Position numbers and translations under genes: made by a program. Source: Pseudomonadota bacterium (GTDB lineage: Bacteria; Pseudomonadota; Gammaproteobacteria; Burkholderiales; Burkholderiaceae_B). From it: a stretch of DNA of 64,000 nt. The first letter of the stretch is position 1; each line of letters opens with the position of its first letter. Of the stretch, positions 16,272 to 24,878 are shown in pieces. The stretch lies in NCBI GenBank assembly GCA_023423975.1, contig JAFAEO010000083.1:1-64000 (forward strand), in the 5' to 3' direction. Under the pieces are notes generated by a model. It had not been told where the DNA came from. It did no database searches and saw nothing but the letters and a program-made list of their open reading frames with translations.

Positions 16272-17123
16272 CTACTCTTTTAAAGTATCGGCCCAATCTG
16301 CAATGGCATTGGCTGTTTCTATCGGCTTTTCAGCGGGCAGCGCATGGCTTGCATTCTCGATCACCTTGACCGTTACCCGATCGCCAAATTCCTGCTTCAA
16401 TTCGTTGCGCGACGCTGCCGGACGAAAGGGATCGGCACCGCCTTGCAGATCAAGCATGGGCACGGTACCGCCGGCCCACCAGTCATCCCGGTTGGTCAGT
16501 TTGCGGGCCGCGCGCTGGCTTTTTGTCACCGCCTGATTCCAGCCCTCAAGCCAGGGTTCCGGATCGCTGCCCTGTGCAAAGAAAGCCAGTTTCAAGCCTT
16601 CCAGACGTTGCTCGCGCGAGGACGCTGGATCATTGATCATCGTAATGGCTTCACTCAGTTCCTTCGGCCACGTCTTGGCGCCCGCTGCAACAAGAACGAC
16701 GCCGCGCGCCAGTTCAGGGTGGTCCGACGCAATTGTACGGGCAATCCAGTTGCCATATGCATGCCCCGCGAGGATGGCTTTATCGCCCTCGTTCCTGATG
16801 ACAGCGGCAAAGTCCTTGGCAAAATCATGAAAGGAAACCTCTTGCATGGGACCATGACTGCCACCGATACCGCGCGGCTCCGGTCGCAGTACGCGATAAC
16901 CCCGTTGCGCCAGGTGCTCGGCCAGTTGGCCAAACTCCTCGGTGCCGCGTCCTGTTGATGCTATCAGCAGAACCAGCGGCCCTTTTCCTTGTGCATGATA
17001 GCTAATCGTCGCGGCGCCATTCTTCACCGACTTGATGGCCGCCTCTTCTGCGCGCGCTGACCCCATGCCGATCATTGCAATGGCGCCAACAGCGAGGGCT
17101 ACAGCCCCAAATTTTATGCTCAT
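16272..17123 (-). CDS. Exported alpha/beta-hydrolase-fold protein without nucleophile Ser
   Basis: The 283-residue product has a Sec signal (about residues 1-25, ending SARA). An alpha/beta-hydrolase core follows, with 'GPLVLLIASTGRGTEEFG' at the oxyanion region and 'YRVLRPEPRGIGGSHGP' after it. The nucleophile elbow, normally G-x-S-x-G, reads GHAYG (about residue 118), so Ala replaces the catalytic Ser. The acid (DPFRPA) and His (NASHALPAE) regions look normal. Ordinary ester hydrolysis is therefore doubtful; it may be a binding protein or use another mechanism. GGGAGAG precedes the ATG at a good distance. It is monocistronic. Confidence 0.8.
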   Translation of the reverse strand: MSIKFGAVALAVGAIAMIGMGSARAEEAAIKSVKNGAATISYHAQGKGPLVLLIASTGRGTEEFGQLAEHLAQRGYRVLRPEPRGIGGSHGPMQEVSFHDFAKDFAAVIRNEGDKAILAGHAYGNWIARTIASDHPELARGVVLVAAGAKTWPKELSEAITMINDPASSREQRLEGLKLAFFAQGSDPEPWLEGWNQAVTKSQRAARKLTNRDDWWAGGTVPMLDLQGGADPFRPAASRNELKQEFGDRVTVKVIENASHALPAEKPIETANAIADWADTLKE

Positions 17124-17725
17124 CTCTACTCTCCCATTATTATGTATATCAATTACTCAAGCCAAATTAATCCGTTAAAACTTGTAGCTAACAATCATTT
17201 AAGGCAGCGGAAACCAATTGCGTCCAGTGCCTGATATAGCGGCGCTTCCGTTCGGAAAAGACTGCGGCCGTGTTGTTTTCAAATGAAGTTTCAAAGCGTC
17301 ATGCCTATCGCTTATTAGGAATGTCACTTGTCATGCCTATCGCTGGTTACTGTTATGAGAACCGTGCACAAATGCGCCTGCGAATTCGCAAGTGCAGCGG
17401 AACCCGCGAACTATCGGATCAGCATATAAAAAAGCTTGGCAATCTCATGACTATGTCCTCTTATGCAATTTCCCTGCGCACCCTCAGCGCACGAATTGAT
17501 CGACGCAACTGCTGGGGCACTAATGACGAATGGCATATTTATTCATCAATACAATGCACGCTCATCCTAACCGCTTCCCATTTTAATGTCAATAAGCTAT
17601 GTTATTGACCTTTTAATTGATTAACTGCCATTTCAATATTTCCTATAGCAAAGGTAGCTTATATTTCAATACCGAATTTAGTACTCTATTTCCACAAGCA
17701 GTACTGATTAAAGGAGGCGGTCGTT
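17124..17725. other. Gene-poor AT-rich intergenic stretch
   Basis: About 600 bases with no convincing gene. A 112-codon frame (17270-17608, TTG start) has neither a ribosome site nor a recognisable composition. The last 20 bases hold the strong Shine-Dalgarno of the small ORF at 17726. Confidence 0.5.
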
Positions 17726-17881
17726 ATGCTGTCTGAAGAGCAATACCAATCTCTCGCTGGCGGGCATGGGCCAACAAGCCCCGGCATGACAGCATTACAG
17801 TGGCTGTTGATGCAGCCGTCTACCGGCGCCCGGGAAAATCGCCGCATGCAGATAATGGATTTGCGAACGTCGGCTTGCTGA
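17726..17881 (+). CDS. Candidate small protein, 51 aa
   Basis: A 51-codon ATG ORF is preceded by AAAGGAGG with 7 nt spacing, about the best Shine-Dalgarno in the window. The product starts MLSEEQYQSLAGGHG and has a Gly/Pro-rich first half and a charged, Met-rich second half. No membrane segment or known family is evident. It is convergent with hipA locus 2, 58 bp away. The ribosome site is the main reason to list it. Confidence 0.4.
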   Translation: MLSEEQYQSLAGGHGPTSPGMTALQWLLMQPSTGARENRRMQIMDLRTSAC

Positions 17882-17939
17882 TGTGTCCTGTAGATTAAAC
17901 GGGCTCTGGCAAACAAACAACCAAACCTGGTCCGCGGCA

Positions 17940-19295
17940 TCACCCAGCCAGCCTGTCAGCCGAAGCCTGCAGGCCCTGCAAAATACTATCAGCCAGCGAC
18001 TCGGAAAATGACTTGGGTAGCCTGGCCCGCACGGCACGCACGACCGCTGGCGTTCGGGCCACAAGATCATCTACAACTGCTTTTGCGCTGTGCCCGTCAG
18101 GCGTTACCACCCCATAACGCTCGCCCACATTCAACCAGTGCCGTCGCTCAATTGTTCGCATCAGGTAATGTGCGTTTTTTGAGCGCACGGCCATCGCCAT
18201 TTTCACCCTGAAGGGCGAGAGCTTGCCCTTGCCTTCTCCCAGAAAAGGCAGAACGGAAAGAATGTCATATAGTGGCGTGAGCTCGTAGCCTCCACCAGGC
18301 CTGAGAAAAACGCTGAAATTTTTCGCATGACCATCGGGCGCCCACAACATCCAGAAGAGTATTTGCGACTGGAAAAAAGTGCGTTTATCACGTTCAGAAT
18401 AAAGAGAGGTGTCAAGCAGCCTCATGATGCGATCTACGCCAGGTCCACCATCAGCCTCATATTTCAAATGGGGTGGCGTCGCCGTGACCTGGCAAAAATC
18501 CTCCTGTGGCAGCCGGACCAGCCACGGCTTTTGCGCATCCTGGGCAATCCAGGCACGATCAAATCGCGTTACGGACAATACCTTCATGTCTTCGAACTGC
18601 AGCGGTTCGCATTCGGCTACCGGCAGCCCGTAGGCGCGCAGGATCTGGGCACAAAGCCATTCGTTTTCGACAGACTCGCTCAAGTCCAGCTTCATATTCC
18701 CGACCAGACCCATTGGCAACTTGAAAATATGGGTCGTGGGCGTTGCGCCTTGTGGACGGCACCAACGGCCCTGGAAGTACAGCAGGGCCGTTTTTTCCTG
18801 CGCACCGGCAATGGAGATGCGCAAGTCTTGTGCATCGGCACCGGCTGCGCCAGCCAGGGGGCCGGGATTGAGGGTATCGCGCAACAAGCGGGCGATCTCG
18901 GCCTCGCTCAGTGGTGTGGCATGAACAGCGTTTATTGCCTCTGGCTGCATGCCTTTGGGAAGCAGTTGTAAGGCACCCACGCAATCGCGGCCCACCTGCA
19001 TCAGCAAATCGAACGCATCGGTGGAACCCGTCTGGTAACGACGCGCCACCCGTTGGCGAATTTCTTTGCTGTCAGGTAACAGATTTTCGAAGTAAGCCCG
19101 CACGGCCTCGCCACGATGCGGCGGATTGCCAGGTGCAAAAGGAAGAGACAGGGAAAGCGCCCGGCCGCGCGTCGAGGCAACCCAGCTGTCGGCATACTGC
19201 AGAACCTCGCCGTCGCCTGGCCGGGTATGCCAGGCCCCCACATAGTCTGCATTCATCCATAGCCCGAGTGTGCGGGCATGAGAGCGTCTGCCCAT
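17940..19295 (-). CDS. hipA: HipA-family serine/threonine kinase toxin (locus 2, E. coli-like)
   Basis: This 451-residue protein is close in layout and motifs to E. coli HipA. 'RISIAGAQEKTALL' (about residue 148) is the regulatory-Ser/glycine-loop motif with Ser kept. 'TTHIFKLP' is the nucleotide-pocket strand. 'DGHAKNFSVF' (about residue 332) carries the catalytic Asp and metal-binding Asn, and 'LTPLYDILS' the second metal-binding Asp. All appear intact, so an active kinase is likely; its target is unknown. It starts 4 nt after the hipB stop and is convergent with the small ORF at 17726. Confidence 0.94.
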   Translation of the reverse strand: MGRRSHARTLGLWMNADYVGAWHTRPGDGEVLQYADSWVASTRGRALSLSLPFAPGNPPHRGEAVRAYFENLLPDSKEIRQRVARRYQTGSTDAFDLLMQVGRDCVGALQLLPKGMQPEAINAVHATPLSEAEIARLLRDTLNPGPLAGAAGADAQDLRISIAGAQEKTALLYFQGRWCRPQGATPTTHIFKLPMGLVGNMKLDLSESVENEWLCAQILRAYGLPVAECEPLQFEDMKVLSVTRFDRAWIAQDAQKPWLVRLPQEDFCQVTATPPHLKYEADGGPGVDRIMRLLDTSLYSERDKRTFFQSQILFWMLWAPDGHAKNFSVFLRPGGGYELTPLYDILSVLPFLGEGKGKLSPFRVKMAMAVRSKNAHYLMRTIERRHWLNVGERYGVVTPDGHSAKAVVDDLVARTPAVVRAVRARLPKSFSESLADSILQGLQASADRLAG

Positions 19296-19299
19296 GGCG

Positions 19300-19560
19300 T
19301 TACCAGACTGAGGGGTTTACGCCGCCCGCAGTGTTGGGCTCACTGCTTTTACGCAACACAAGATCCACGCCCAGAATGCTGAGCAATCGCAACAATCGGT
19401 CTGCGCTCACGGCGTCGGCGTGACGCTCCAGTGCAGACAACGTCTGCTGCGTCACGCCCAGCCGAAGGGCGGCTTCACGTTGCGTGAGCCCGGCCTCCTT
19501 GCGGAATGCCTGCAGCAGCATGGGCAGTTGTGCCGATGTTTGAACTGTATAGTCGCGCAT
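19300..19560 (-). CDS. hipB: HipB-like XRE-family antitoxin and repressor (locus 2)
   Basis: This 86-residue HTH protein is the likely antitoxin and autorepressor of hipA. The HTH lies at about residues 15-50, with the pattern 'LTQREAALRLGVTQQTLSALE'. The C-terminal tail continues past the HTH to residues 72-86, comparable to the tail of E. coli HipB. AGGAGAG stands upstream of the ATG at 19560. The region upstream contains a regular array of TGTA-N9-TACA dyads (19566-19690). Confidence 0.92.
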   Translation of the reverse strand: MRDYTVQTSAQLPMLLQAFRKEAGLTQREAALRLGVTQQTLSALERHADAVSADRLLRLLSILGVDLVLRKSSEPNTAGGVNPSVW

Positions 19561-19565
19561 CCATC

Positions 19566-19690
19566 TCTCCTGAAATTTTACAAATTATAAGCTGTAAATA
19601 TGAAATACAGTATTTAAATTGTATTTTCGTTATACATATTATATTTTGTACTTTAAATATACAACTTATTGACTGTACTATCTACTTTAA
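19566..19690. promoter_or_regulatory. Five-register operator array upstream of hipBA locus 2
   Basis: TGTA-N9-TACA dyads lie at 19593-19609, 19620-19636 and 19647-19663, each exactly 27 bp after the last. The same register continues on both sides as half-sites, TACA at 19579-19582 and TGTA at 19674-19677. The array starts 6-20 bp from the hipB start codon in AT-rich DNA and would cover the promoter. E. coli hipBA also has several operators, but with a different sequence. Confidence 0.75.
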
Positions 19691-19950
19691 AGACGCTATC
19701 CTCGTAGCCATCAACGCAGAAACGCCTGCTGTTTGGACAACATCGATAAGGCCAAACGGACACTACCGCCAGTGAGCAAACTAGCTTTGCCTCGCGCTTG
19801 CGTATAATACGATCTCCATTCATATCGTCCACGCTCGTTCAGCACCGGCTGACATGACGATTGAAATCGGTATGTGGTTTTACATGCCTGGTTGGACATA
19901 TGCCAGTGCCGCATCCGTGCATCCACAATAACTTCAACAGGAATTTCCCC

Positions 19951-21099
19951 GTGCTCCATATCATTATGGCGGTCATTGGTCTATACGTCAGCGCACGCGG
20001 CATCTGGCCGCTTTCGCTTAATCTGACTACAAAAATCGTATTGACTCTTGCTGTCCTTTGCATCGCCGAACATCACCTGATCACCCGAACCTGGTTTGGC
20101 TCCATGGCCTCACCTGAAGTGCCTGCTGCCGTCTTGATGCTGCTGGGCTGGCTATTTTGCACGCTGCTTCTGCTGGGCTTTTTCATTCTCATAAAGGACC
20201 TGCTGGGAATAGTGACCTATCCTGTATCGGCTGCCACCGGCCGTTTGCTGCTGGCCTCGCCGCGGCTGCTAGTGGTCATCACCATGATCACCCTTGTGAT
20301 CGCCGCTGTCGGCGTCTGGAATGCAGTGAAGATCCCGAAAGTAAAAACAATTGAAATTGCGTTGCCCGGCCTGCCCACAGCCTTTGACGGCTTTCGTATT
20401 GTTCAATTAACCGATTTGCATGCCAGCCGCCTGCTGCAGCGCCCCTGGATGGCCGCTGTCGTTGACCGGGCCAATGCGCTGGACCCCGACCTGACTGTCA
20501 TCACTGGTGACATGGTCGATGGCTCACCACAGGCCAGAGCAGATGATGTTAAGCCGCTGCAATCGCTGACCGCCAAATATGGCGTGCTGGCCATCCCGGG
20601 AAATCATGAATATTATTCCGGATACCAAAGCTGGCTGTCGGCGTTCAACGACCTTGGGCTACGCATGCTTATTAACCAGCACATTACCATTACCCGCAAC
20701 AACCAGCAGATTGTGGTGGCCGGCATCACCGACCATGCGGCCGCTCGCTTTGGCCTTCCCGATCCGGATATCGCTGCTGCCCTGGAACAGGCACCGACAA
20801 ACCAGACCATCATCCTGCTGGCCCACCGCCCGATGGGTGCCTCCGCCCATGCGCAGGCCGGCGTGTCGCTGCAACTGTCCGGGCACACGCATGGCGGCCA
20901 GATTTTAGGCGCGCACGTGCTCACAAAAATGGCCAATGACGGATTCGTCGATGGTTTATATGATGTGGATGCCATGAAAATGTACGTCAGCATGGGAACA
21001 GGACTATGGAATGGCTTTCCCGTCCGGCTCGGACGCCCGTCCGAGATCACGCAGATCGTGCTGCGAGCCAAAAGCGAAGTAACGCTGCCGCGCGAATAA
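19951..21099 (+). CDS. Membrane-anchored metallophosphoesterase
   Basis: This 382-residue protein has four or so N-terminal membrane segments (to about residue 135) and a calcineurin-like phosphoesterase domain. Metal ligands are visible in order: LTDLHAS, VITGDMVDG, PGNHEYY, LAHRP and SGHTHGGQ. This layout matches the YkuE/YaeI-like group, whose substrates may include lipid-linked or UDP-linked phosphates; the substrate here is unknown. I chose GTG at 19951, which follows AGGAA at 7 nt. The frame is open back to a TTG at 19861, but that extension is not hydrophobic and lacks a ribosome site. Confidence 0.87.
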   Translation: MLHIIMAVIGLYVSARGIWPLSLNLTTKIVLTLAVLCIAEHHLITRTWFGSMASPEVPAAVLMLLGWLFCTLLLLGFFILIKDLLGIVTYPVSAATGRLLLASPRLLVVITMITLVIAAVGVWNAVKIPKVKTIEIALPGLPTAFDGFRIVQLTDLHASRLLQRPWMAAVVDRANALDPDLTVITGDMVDGSPQARADDVKPLQSLTAKYGVLAIPGNHEYYSGYQSWLSAFNDLGLRMLINQHITITRNNQQIVVAGITDHAAARFGLPDPDIAAALEQAPTNQTIILLAHRPMGASAHAQAGVSLQLSGHTHGGQILGAHVLTKMANDGFVDGLYDVDAMKMYVSMGTGLWNGFPVRLGRPSEITQIVLRAKSEVTLPRE

Positions 21100-21510
21100 T
21101 CCGACCAGGTCGGGCATATGCAGTACGTGCCTGACCTGACGCAGTTCACCCCTTTGCGTTATGACTTGGCCAAAAATCACAAAAATCACTTTTGTGATTT
21201 TCACAAAAAAATTACACAGCCTTGTCATTATTTTTATGGTAAAGTATTTTTCAGCTGGTTGTAAGTTTCCGCATTCTACTTGCGCCAAACCGTACCGGTA
21301 GCTCCACCATTGCCGGTGTAGACAACATCAAGCGGCGCCCTGACAGGCATAATGCCCGGTCGCGCCGACCATGCCCTTGCTGCCCACATCTTGACGGGAC
21401 AGTATCTGCGGCACTCTTTGCAGCACCTCGATATCCGGACGCCACAGCGTCATTGCCACGCAGCATTCAGCTTTGTTTGAACTATTTTTGTTTGACAGCA
21501 AGGGAATCAG
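21100..21510. other. Intergenic region with an AT-rich dyad
   Basis: About 410 bases without a gene. Two direct AAAAATCAC repeats (from 21172 and 21181) run into an inverted repeat, AAAATCAC and GTGATTTT around a TTTT loop (21182-21201). It may be the terminator of the phosphoesterase gene or an operator for the downstream permease. TTGTCA/TATTTT at N17 (about 21223-21251) could be a promoter. Confidence 0.35.
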
Positions 21511-22884
21511 ATGACTGACCACAACCCGAACCAGGCCAGGCCGCAGCCCCAGCTTTCTGTTTTTGACGCAGTCACTATTGTGGTCGGACTGGTCGTGGGT
21601 ATCGGCATCTTCCGCACGCCGTCAATTGTCGCGGCCAATGTCGCCTACGAATGGCTGTTTATCCTGGTCTGGATTGCTGGCGGGCTTATCACACTTGTGG
21701 GTGCGCTATGCTACGCCGAACTGTCTGCGGCGCATCCTCATGCTGGCGGCGAATACCATTTCCTGTCGCGCGCCTATGGTCGCTCGGTTGCCATGATGTT
21801 TGGCTGGGCGCGCTGCACCGTGATCCAGACCGGCGCCATCGCGGTAGTTGCGTTCATGCTCGGTGACTACGTGGCGCAAATTGCCCCCTTGGGGCCCCAC
21901 GGCCCTTCTATCTATGCAGCGGTCTCGGTAATTGTGCTGACCGGGATCAATTTTATAGGCACCACCGAAGGCAAGAACCTGCAGATAATCGTCACCTTTA
22001 TCGAAGTTGCAGCGGTCGCCGCCATCATTCTGTTTGGTCTTCTGGGCTCGGGACAGGCGCCGCCCGCAACGCAACCCGCTACCCCGGAAACGGCTGCACT
22101 TGGCATGGCCATGATATTCGTGCTGCTCACCTATGGCGGCTGGAACGAAGCGGCCTATTTGACCGGTGAGCTCAAGAACGCGCCGCGCAACATTGCCAAA
22201 GTGCTGATGCTGGGTACCCTGATTCTGGTAACGCTTTATGTCCTCACCAATCTGGCGCTGCTCTCTATTCTGGGCCTGGAGGGCCTTCGCGCATCCAATG
22301 CCGTTGCCGCAGATATGATGTACGTGGTCGCTGGCGAACCCGGCCGGGTCGCAGTGTCCCTGGCCATTATCGTCGCGGCGATTTCTACCCTGAATGCAAC
22401 CATTTTTACGGGTGCCCGGGTTTTTTATGTCATGGCACGCGATATGACCATACTCAGGTGGGTGGCGATCTGGGACAGCCGCGGCAAAACCCCGGCCAAC
22501 GGCCAGATTCTGCAAGGCATCATCGCTCTGGCGCTCATCGCCATGGGCGCCATTACCCGTGATGGTTTCAAGGCCATGGTGGACTATACGGCACCGGTGT
22601 TCTGGGCTTTCATGCTGCTGGTCGGCCTATCGCTGTTCGTGCTTCGCTGGCGTCATCCTGAACGCATCCTGCCCTACAGAGTCCCTTTGTACCCATTCAC
22701 GCCCATTCTGTTTTGCCTGACCTGCCTGTACATGTTCTACGCCAGCGTCGCATACACCGGCGTGGCCGCGCTGATCGGGCTGGGTGTGCTGGCCGCGGGC
22801 GCACCCATTCTCTTGTTCCGAATCAGGGACGATCAGGAGCCGGATGGGCCGCAAGCACAAACTGAAATCACCGTTCTGAAGTAA
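21511..22884 (+). CDS. APC-superfamily amino acid permease
   Basis: This 457-residue inner-membrane protein has about 12 hydrophobic segments. The first segment contains the broken-helix motif GLVVGIGIFRTP typical of APC transporters, and 'ALCYAELSAAHPHAGGEY' is the conserved loop after the second. 'YGGWNEAAYLTGELKNAPRNI' in the middle matches the LAT/GadC-like group. The amino acid carried cannot be deduced. The downstream methyltransferase-like gene starts 22 nt later on the same strand, so the two probably form an operon. Confidence 0.88.
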   Translation: MTDHNPNQARPQPQLSVFDAVTIVVGLVVGIGIFRTPSIVAANVAYEWLFILVWIAGGLITLVGALCYAELSAAHPHAGGEYHFLSRAYGRSVAMMFGWARCTVIQTGAIAVVAFMLGDYVAQIAPLGPHGPSIYAAVSVIVLTGINFIGTTEGKNLQIIVTFIEVAAVAAIILFGLLGSGQAPPATQPATPETAALGMAMIFVLLTYGGWNEAAYLTGELKNAPRNIAKVLMLGTLILVTLYVLTNLALLSILGLEGLRASNAVAADMMYVVAGEPGRVAVSLAIIVAAISTLNATIFTGARVFYVMARDMTILRWVAIWDSRGKTPANGQILQGIIALALIAMGAITRDGFKAMVDYTAPVFWAFMLLVGLSLFVLRWRHPERILPYRVPLYPFTPILFCLTCLYMFYASVAYTGVAALIGLGVLAAGAPILLFRIRDDQEPDGPQAQTEITVLK

Positions 22885-22906
22885 TCACCTCAACAGGAGA
22901 GAATCG

Positions 22907-23755
22907 ATGACTACGCCTGTACAAACCCTGATCGCCGCACTACTGTTCACCATGACGGTGAGCTCCCCGCTTGCGGCACAAACCGCCCCCACCGCTGCCG
23001 ACAACAGCGCGGCCACCAAACAATACTCGCCATCTGTCGGGCAACAGGGCAAAGACGTCGTATGGGTGCCAACCTCACAGGCGCTGGTCGACCGCATGTT
23101 GCAGATGGCCCAATTGACCGCCGATGACCGGTTGGTTGATCTGGGCTCGGGCGATGGTCGGCTGGTTATCACCGCAGCCAAGCGCGGCGCGATCTCGCGC
23201 GGCATCGAGTTCAATCCGGATCTGGTTGCCATCTCAAAACAGGCGGCACAAGCCGAAGGCGTGACGCAGCGCGCAACCTTCGAACAGGCAGATATCTTCG
23301 AATCTGATTTTTCAGATGCCACTGTGGTCACGCTTTTCCTGTTACCGAGCCTGAATCTGCGCTTGCGTCCGACCCTGCTGGACATGAAACCCGGCACGCG
23401 GGTGGTTTCCAATTCATTTGCAATGGAGGCATGGGAGCCGGACGAATCAGTCGAAGTCAAAGAGAACTGCACTAATTACTGCCATGCCTACAAATGGATC
23501 GTTCCGGCCAAGGTTGCCGGCACCTGGAAAATCGGCGAGCGCGAGCTGCAATTGAAGCAGACATTTCAGATGCTGGACGGAACGCTGAACGACGGCGCCA
23601 ACCAACGACGTATCAGCAATGCTCGCCTGAACGGGGCGAACATTACCTTTTCCGTGGATGGACAGACATACTCTGGCAAAGTGGAGAATAAACAAATGCG
23701 CGGAACCATAGACGGCAAAGCAGACTGGACAGCGCGACTGGTATCTATGCAATAG
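22907..23755 (+). CDS. Exported SAM-methyltransferase-fold protein
   Basis: The 282-residue product begins with a clear Sec signal (hydrophobic residues 7-20, then SSPLAAQ). A class I methyltransferase core follows at about residues 45-190: motif I is LVDLGSGDGRL, with the acidic residue of motif II in GIEFNPD. The C-terminal 90 residues, 'GTWKIGERELQLKQTFQML' onward, resemble a small beta-rich domain. A methyltransferase exported to the periplasm, where SAM is not expected, is odd. It could be a binding protein, or the N-terminus could be a membrane anchor. AGGAGAG precedes the ATG. It is 22 nt behind the permease. Confidence 0.8.
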   Translation: MTTPVQTLIAALLFTMTVSSPLAAQTAPTAADNSAATKQYSPSVGQQGKDVVWVPTSQALVDRMLQMAQLTADDRLVDLGSGDGRLVITAAKRGAISRGIEFNPDLVAISKQAAQAEGVTQRATFEQADIFESDFSDATVVTLFLLPSLNLRLRPTLLDMKPGTRVVSNSFAMEAWEPDESVEVKENCTNYCHAYKWIVPAKVAGTWKIGERELQLKQTFQMLDGTLNDGANQRRISNARLNGANITFSVDGQTYSGKVENKQMRGTIDGKADWTARLVSMQ

Positions 23756-23918
23756 ATGTGCTTAACATCCGAACTAAGAAACCTGTTCACGTCAGCGCTT
23801 GCAGCAAACCACCTGATGGCCAAGGGCCTCGCCCCAGCCATGACAGCGTGCTAATATTTATCCAAACGCGGTATTCCGCACGCGTTTCTTCGCTATAGAA
23901 CAGGTAAACAGGTGTCCA

Positions 23919-24746
23919 ATGACCACAGTGCGCACAAGCAGCCAGAAGCGTGAAGATTTTTTGCAATTGCACCAGACCGGCTGCTTTACCATCCCCAACC
24001 CCTGGAATATCGGTACTGCGAGATGTCTGGAGCAAATGGGCTTTGCGGCGCTGGCATCGACCAGTTCAGGACATGCCTATGCCAACGGCATGCCCGACGG
24101 CACGCAGTCGCTTGAGATGGTTCTGGCCCACCTGACCGAACTGGCCGCTGCAGTGAATATTCCGCTGAATGCCGATTTCGAAAATGGCTATGCCGATGAT
24201 ATAGAGCAGATGCAGCAAAACATTATCAAGTGTGTTGCGACCGGCGTGGCAGGGCTGTCCATTGAAGACGCACCACAAGGTGGCGCGGATGGTTTGTATG
24301 AATTTAACGTAGCAGTCTCGCGCATCAGCGCGGCGCGCGCTGCGATTGATCAGACGGGAGAGCGGGTGCTGCTCACCGCCCGGACCGAGGGCTTTATACG
24401 TGGTGCACCCGACCTTGAACCAACCACCCGACGCATTGCTGCGTTCGTAGAGGCAGGTGCTGACTGCATCTATGCCCCCGGCATAAAAACCGCGGAGCAG
24501 ATCAGCGCCGTTGTCAAGGCATCCAATGGATGTCCAGTCAATGTATTGTGCGGCAGCGCAATCGGCATGACCGCCGCCGAACTTGAGCAACTCGGCGTGC
24601 GTCGGATCAGTGTGGGCGGCGCGCTGGCGCGCGTGGCCATGGACAGCTTTCTGCGGGCCGCACAGCAGATCGCACAGGAAGGCAGGTTCGACGGCTTCGG
24701 CGGAATTATTGGCGGCGACGAACTGGATCGCCGGTTTGCGCGTTAA
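23919..24746 (+). CDS. Isocitrate lyase/PEP mutase superfamily enzyme
   Basis: This 275-residue TIM-barrel protein is of the PEP mutase/isocitrate lyase superfamily, which makes or breaks C-C or P-C bonds next to a carboxylate. Visible features are 'PNPWNIGTARCLEQMGF' at the N-terminus, 'NADFENGYADD' with metal-binding Asp/Glu, 'GLSIEDAP' and 'LTARTEGFIRG'. The Cys-containing active loop of true isocitrate lyase (KKCGH) is absent, so it may be an oxaloacetate decarboxylase- or 2-methylisocitrate lyase-like enzyme of unknown substrate. It is monocistronic, 163 bp after the methyltransferase gene. Confidence 0.82.
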   Translation: MTTVRTSSQKREDFLQLHQTGCFTIPNPWNIGTARCLEQMGFAALASTSSGHAYANGMPDGTQSLEMVLAHLTELAAAVNIPLNADFENGYADDIEQMQQNIIKCVATGVAGLSIEDAPQGGADGLYEFNVAVSRISAARAAIDQTGERVLLTARTEGFIRGAPDLEPTTRRIAAFVEAGADCIYAPGIKTAEQISAVVKASNGCPVNVLCGSAIGMTAAELEQLGVRRISVGGALARVAMDSFLRAAQQIAQEGRFDGFGGIIGGDELDRRFAR

Positions 24747-24878
24747 TCCGACTAAGCCTATAGCGGTCCAATACATAAGCCGGCAAAGCCGATAGGCTTA
24801 CATTACCTGTCATTAGCGATGTCGGGCAGCGCATATTGCAGCAGTATCAATAAGCGCTACCCTTGCCGCCCGTGCTGC

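Noticed and set aside
17270..17608. 112-codon + strand frame in the gap after the hydrolase
   Set aside because: TTG start, no ribosome site and no domain; I left the region as intergenic.
21706..22515. 269-codon minus-strand frame
   Set aside because: It is antisense to the APC permease and has no membrane or domain pattern of its own.
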